Assembly (NCBI RefSeq): GCF_947581915.1
Contig: NZ_CANPWG010000068.1
Location: 1 to 64,000 of the forward strand
DNA length: 64,000 bases
Origin: Candidatus Palauibacter scopulicola
GTDB lineage: Bacteria > Gemmatimonadota > Gemmatimonadetes > Palauibacterales > Palauibacteraceae
Reading direction: 5' to 3'
Shown: positions 62,457 through 64,000 of the stretch, in pieces
How positions within the stretch are numbered: position 1 is the stretch's first letter
Layout: every line of letters starts with the position of its first letter
Made by a program: the position numbers and the translations under genes
The notes under the pieces: generated by a model
Told to the model about the DNA's origin: nothing
What the model saw: only the letters and a program-made list of their open reading frames with translations
Database searches by the model: none

Positions 62457-64000
62457 ATGTCCCCAGTCGCGACCCCAGCGCGCGCCGATCGCGGAGCCGG
62501 TACGGACGCGCCCGCTTCCGGGCCGCCCGTCGTGGCTCTCATCGGTCCGCCCAACTCGGGCAAGACGACGCTCTTCAACCGTCTGACCGGCTTGCGGCAA
62601 AGGGTCGCGAACTATCCGGGCGTCACGGTCGAGAAGCACGTCGGCCGGGCGCGCTTCGCCTCGGGCCTCGACCTGGACATCGTCGACCTGCCGGGAGTCA
62701 GCGGCTTCTCGGCCCGCTCCCCGGATGAGCGCATCACGCGCGACGTGCTGGAAGGCCGGATCGAAGGGTTGCGGGAGCCCGAGGCCATCGTGCTCATCGT
62801 CGACGCGGTCCGGCTCGAGACGCAGCTCATGCTCGTCGGCCCCGTCCTCGAACGGGAACGTCCCACGCTCCTCGTCCTCAACATGGCGGACGAACTCGAG
62901 GCGGGAGACGGCACGCTGGACGACGAGGCGCTCGCCGCCGCGTTCGGCGTGGAAGTCGTCCGGACGGACGCGCGCACGGGGCGGGGCGTCGAAGCGGTCG
63001 CCGACTTCCTGGACCGGGTGGCCGTGCGCTCGGCGACACCGGCGACCGGTGCGACGTCGGGGTCGGGTTCCCGGACCGGACGCGCCGGGCTGCCGACCCT
63101 GGACGCGCTCTCCCGCCGCCGCGAAGTGGTCCAGAACGCGCTCGCCGCCGCGAAGTATCGCTCGGCCGGCCCGCCGAAGCTGACGCAGCGTCTCGACGCC
63201 CTCTTCCTGCACCGGATCGCGGGCCCGGCCGTGTTCCTCGTCCTCGCCGCGCTCGTGTTCCAGGCCATCTTCACATGGGCCACGCCGATCATGGACGGGG
63301 TCGAACTCGGCATCGCCTCCTCCGGCGAGTGGCTCGCGGCGCGGCTTCCGGCGAGCTGGTTCCGGGACCTCCTCATCGACGGCGTGTGGGCGGGGGTCGG
63401 CTCCGTCCTCGTGTTTCTCCCCCAGATCCTCATCCTCTTCCTCTTCCTAGGGATCCTCGAGGACTCCGGGTACATGGCGCGGGCCGCGGTGATCGCCGAC
63501 CGCACGATGCTGAGGGTCGGGCTGCAGGGACGGGCGTTCCTGCCGCTCCTCTCGGCCTACGCGTGCGCGGTCCCGGCGATCCTCTCCGCGCGCACGGTGG
63601 AGGACGAACGCGACCGCATGGCGACGATGTTCATCGCCCCGTTCATGACCTGCTCGGCCCGGCTGCCGGTCTATGCCCTCCTGATCGCGGCGTTCATCCC
63701 GGAACAGCCGCTCCTGGGGCCGTTCTTCGGGACGCGGGCGGCAACGATGCTCGGCCTCTACGCGCTCGGCCTTGTCGCCGCCATCGGCACCGCTTTCCTG
63801 CTCCGGCGCACGTTCCTGCGGGGGAAGCCCGCCGGCTTCGTGATGGAACTGCCGCCGTACCGGATTCCGGCGCTGCGGACGGTGGCCCTTCGCCTCCTGG
63901 ACCGGAGCAAGATCTTCATCCGCAGGGTGGGGAAGATCATCCTCGCCGTGACCGTCGTCCTCTGGGTCCTGGCACAGTTCCCCCGGGTCGACGGTGCCCC
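62457..64000 (+). CDS. feoB: Ferrous iron transporter FeoB, 3' end outside window
   Basis: The first 514 residues are visible. The G domain has G1 VALIGPPNSGKTTLFNRLTG, switch region VANYPGVTVEKH, G3 DLPGVSG and G4-like LNMADE. The membrane domain follows with IAGPAVFLVLAALVFQAIF, the gate motif LLSAYACAVPAILSARTV and FIAPFMTCSARLPVYALLI, all diagnostic of FeoB. GTP hydrolysis drives ferrous iron import across the inner membrane. Here an S-rich linker (ATGATSGSGSRTGRAG) joins the two parts. The gene is intact as far as the window shows. Confidence 0.97.
   Translation, partial: MSPVATPARADRGAGTDAPASGPPVVALIGPPNSGKTTLFNRLTGLRQRVANYPGVTVEKHVGRARFASGLDLDIVDLPGVSGFSARSPDERITRDVLEGRIEGLREPEAIVLIVDAVRLETQLMLVGPVLERERPTLLVLNMADELEAGDGTLDDEALAAAFGVEVVRTDARTGRGVEAVADFLDRVAVRSATPATGATSGSGSRTGRAGLPTLDALSRRREVVQNALAAAKYRSAGPPKLTQRLDALFLHRIAGPAVFLVLAALVFQAIFTWATPIMDGVELGIASSGEWLAARLPASWFRDLLIDGVWAGVGSVLVFLPQILILFLFLGILEDSGYMARAAVIADRTMLRVGLQGRAFLPLLSAYACAVPAILSARTVEDERDRMATMFIAPFMTCSARLPVYALLIAAFIPEQPLLGPFFGTRAATMLGLYALGLVAAIGTAFLLRRTFLRGKPAGFVMELPPYRIPALRTVALRLLDRSKIFIRRVGKIILAVTVVLWVLAQFPRVDGA

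Overview
The window is a contiguous stretch of a very GC-rich, double-membraned bacterial chromosome. It carries a TonB-dependent receptor, lipobox signal peptides, secreted S9 and M14 peptidases, BlaI/M56 regulator pairs and 6-bladed beta-propeller proteins. This mix is typical of Gemmatimonadota, possibly an uncultured marine or host-associated lineage. That placement is inferred from gene content only. Start codons are often GTG or TTG, and neighbouring genes often overlap by 1-4 bases.

Region 1 (1-8.8 kb) is accessory. An integrase N-terminus runs off the left edge, and a second, complete integrase sits at 7.5-8.7 kb. Between them lie three large secreted proteins: a plant-type LRR protein, an Ig/cadherin-like repeat protein and a Calx-beta protein. 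The LRR gene looks cut at its 3' end and the Calx-beta gene at its 5' end, each beside an integrase.

Region 2 (8.8-24.3 kb) is core. It holds a PspB-like/YbjN-like/PspA envelope-stress operon with a DUF1611 (DgcN-like) gene, small coiled-coil and membrane proteins, trpS, a 2-hydroxyacid dehydrogenase, a DapA-family aldolase overlapping a Fic AMPylase gene, purA, and the conserved ffh-rpsP-rimM-trmD-rplS-rnhB operon.

Region 3 (24.2-35.9 kb) holds a GH113-like lipoprotein, a methyltransferase, a vapBC module, tRNA-Lys(UUU), a TonB-dependent receptor, an outer-membrane barrel protein, an amidase and an M14 peptidase.

Region 4 (36-47.9 kb) is rich in toxin-antitoxin and defence-type genes. It has an AbrB-like antitoxin coupled to an OLD-family ATPase-nuclease, an LRR-metallopeptidase lipoprotein, an intact hipB beside a gutted hipA, a single-chain HyuA-HyuB hydantoinase/oxoprolinase with its SDR partner, a second vapBC and an XRE regulator.

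Region 5 (48-64 kb) has an S9 peptidase divergent from a BlaI-M56-propeller-M56 cluster. Further right are a second propeller gene, an orphan HicB-like gene, an MBL-fold lipoprotein, a Tat-exported amine oxidase, DinB, and divergent feoA/feoB around two Fur-like boxes.

The most striking unexplained signal is a palindrome, CGTTCCCGCGGGAACG, present eight times. Six copies lie just downstream of stop codons, three of them starting exactly 17 nt after the stop. The other two sit in frame inside the hydantoinase gene, where each encodes DVPAGTS. Intergenic gaps are all shorter than 300 bases.
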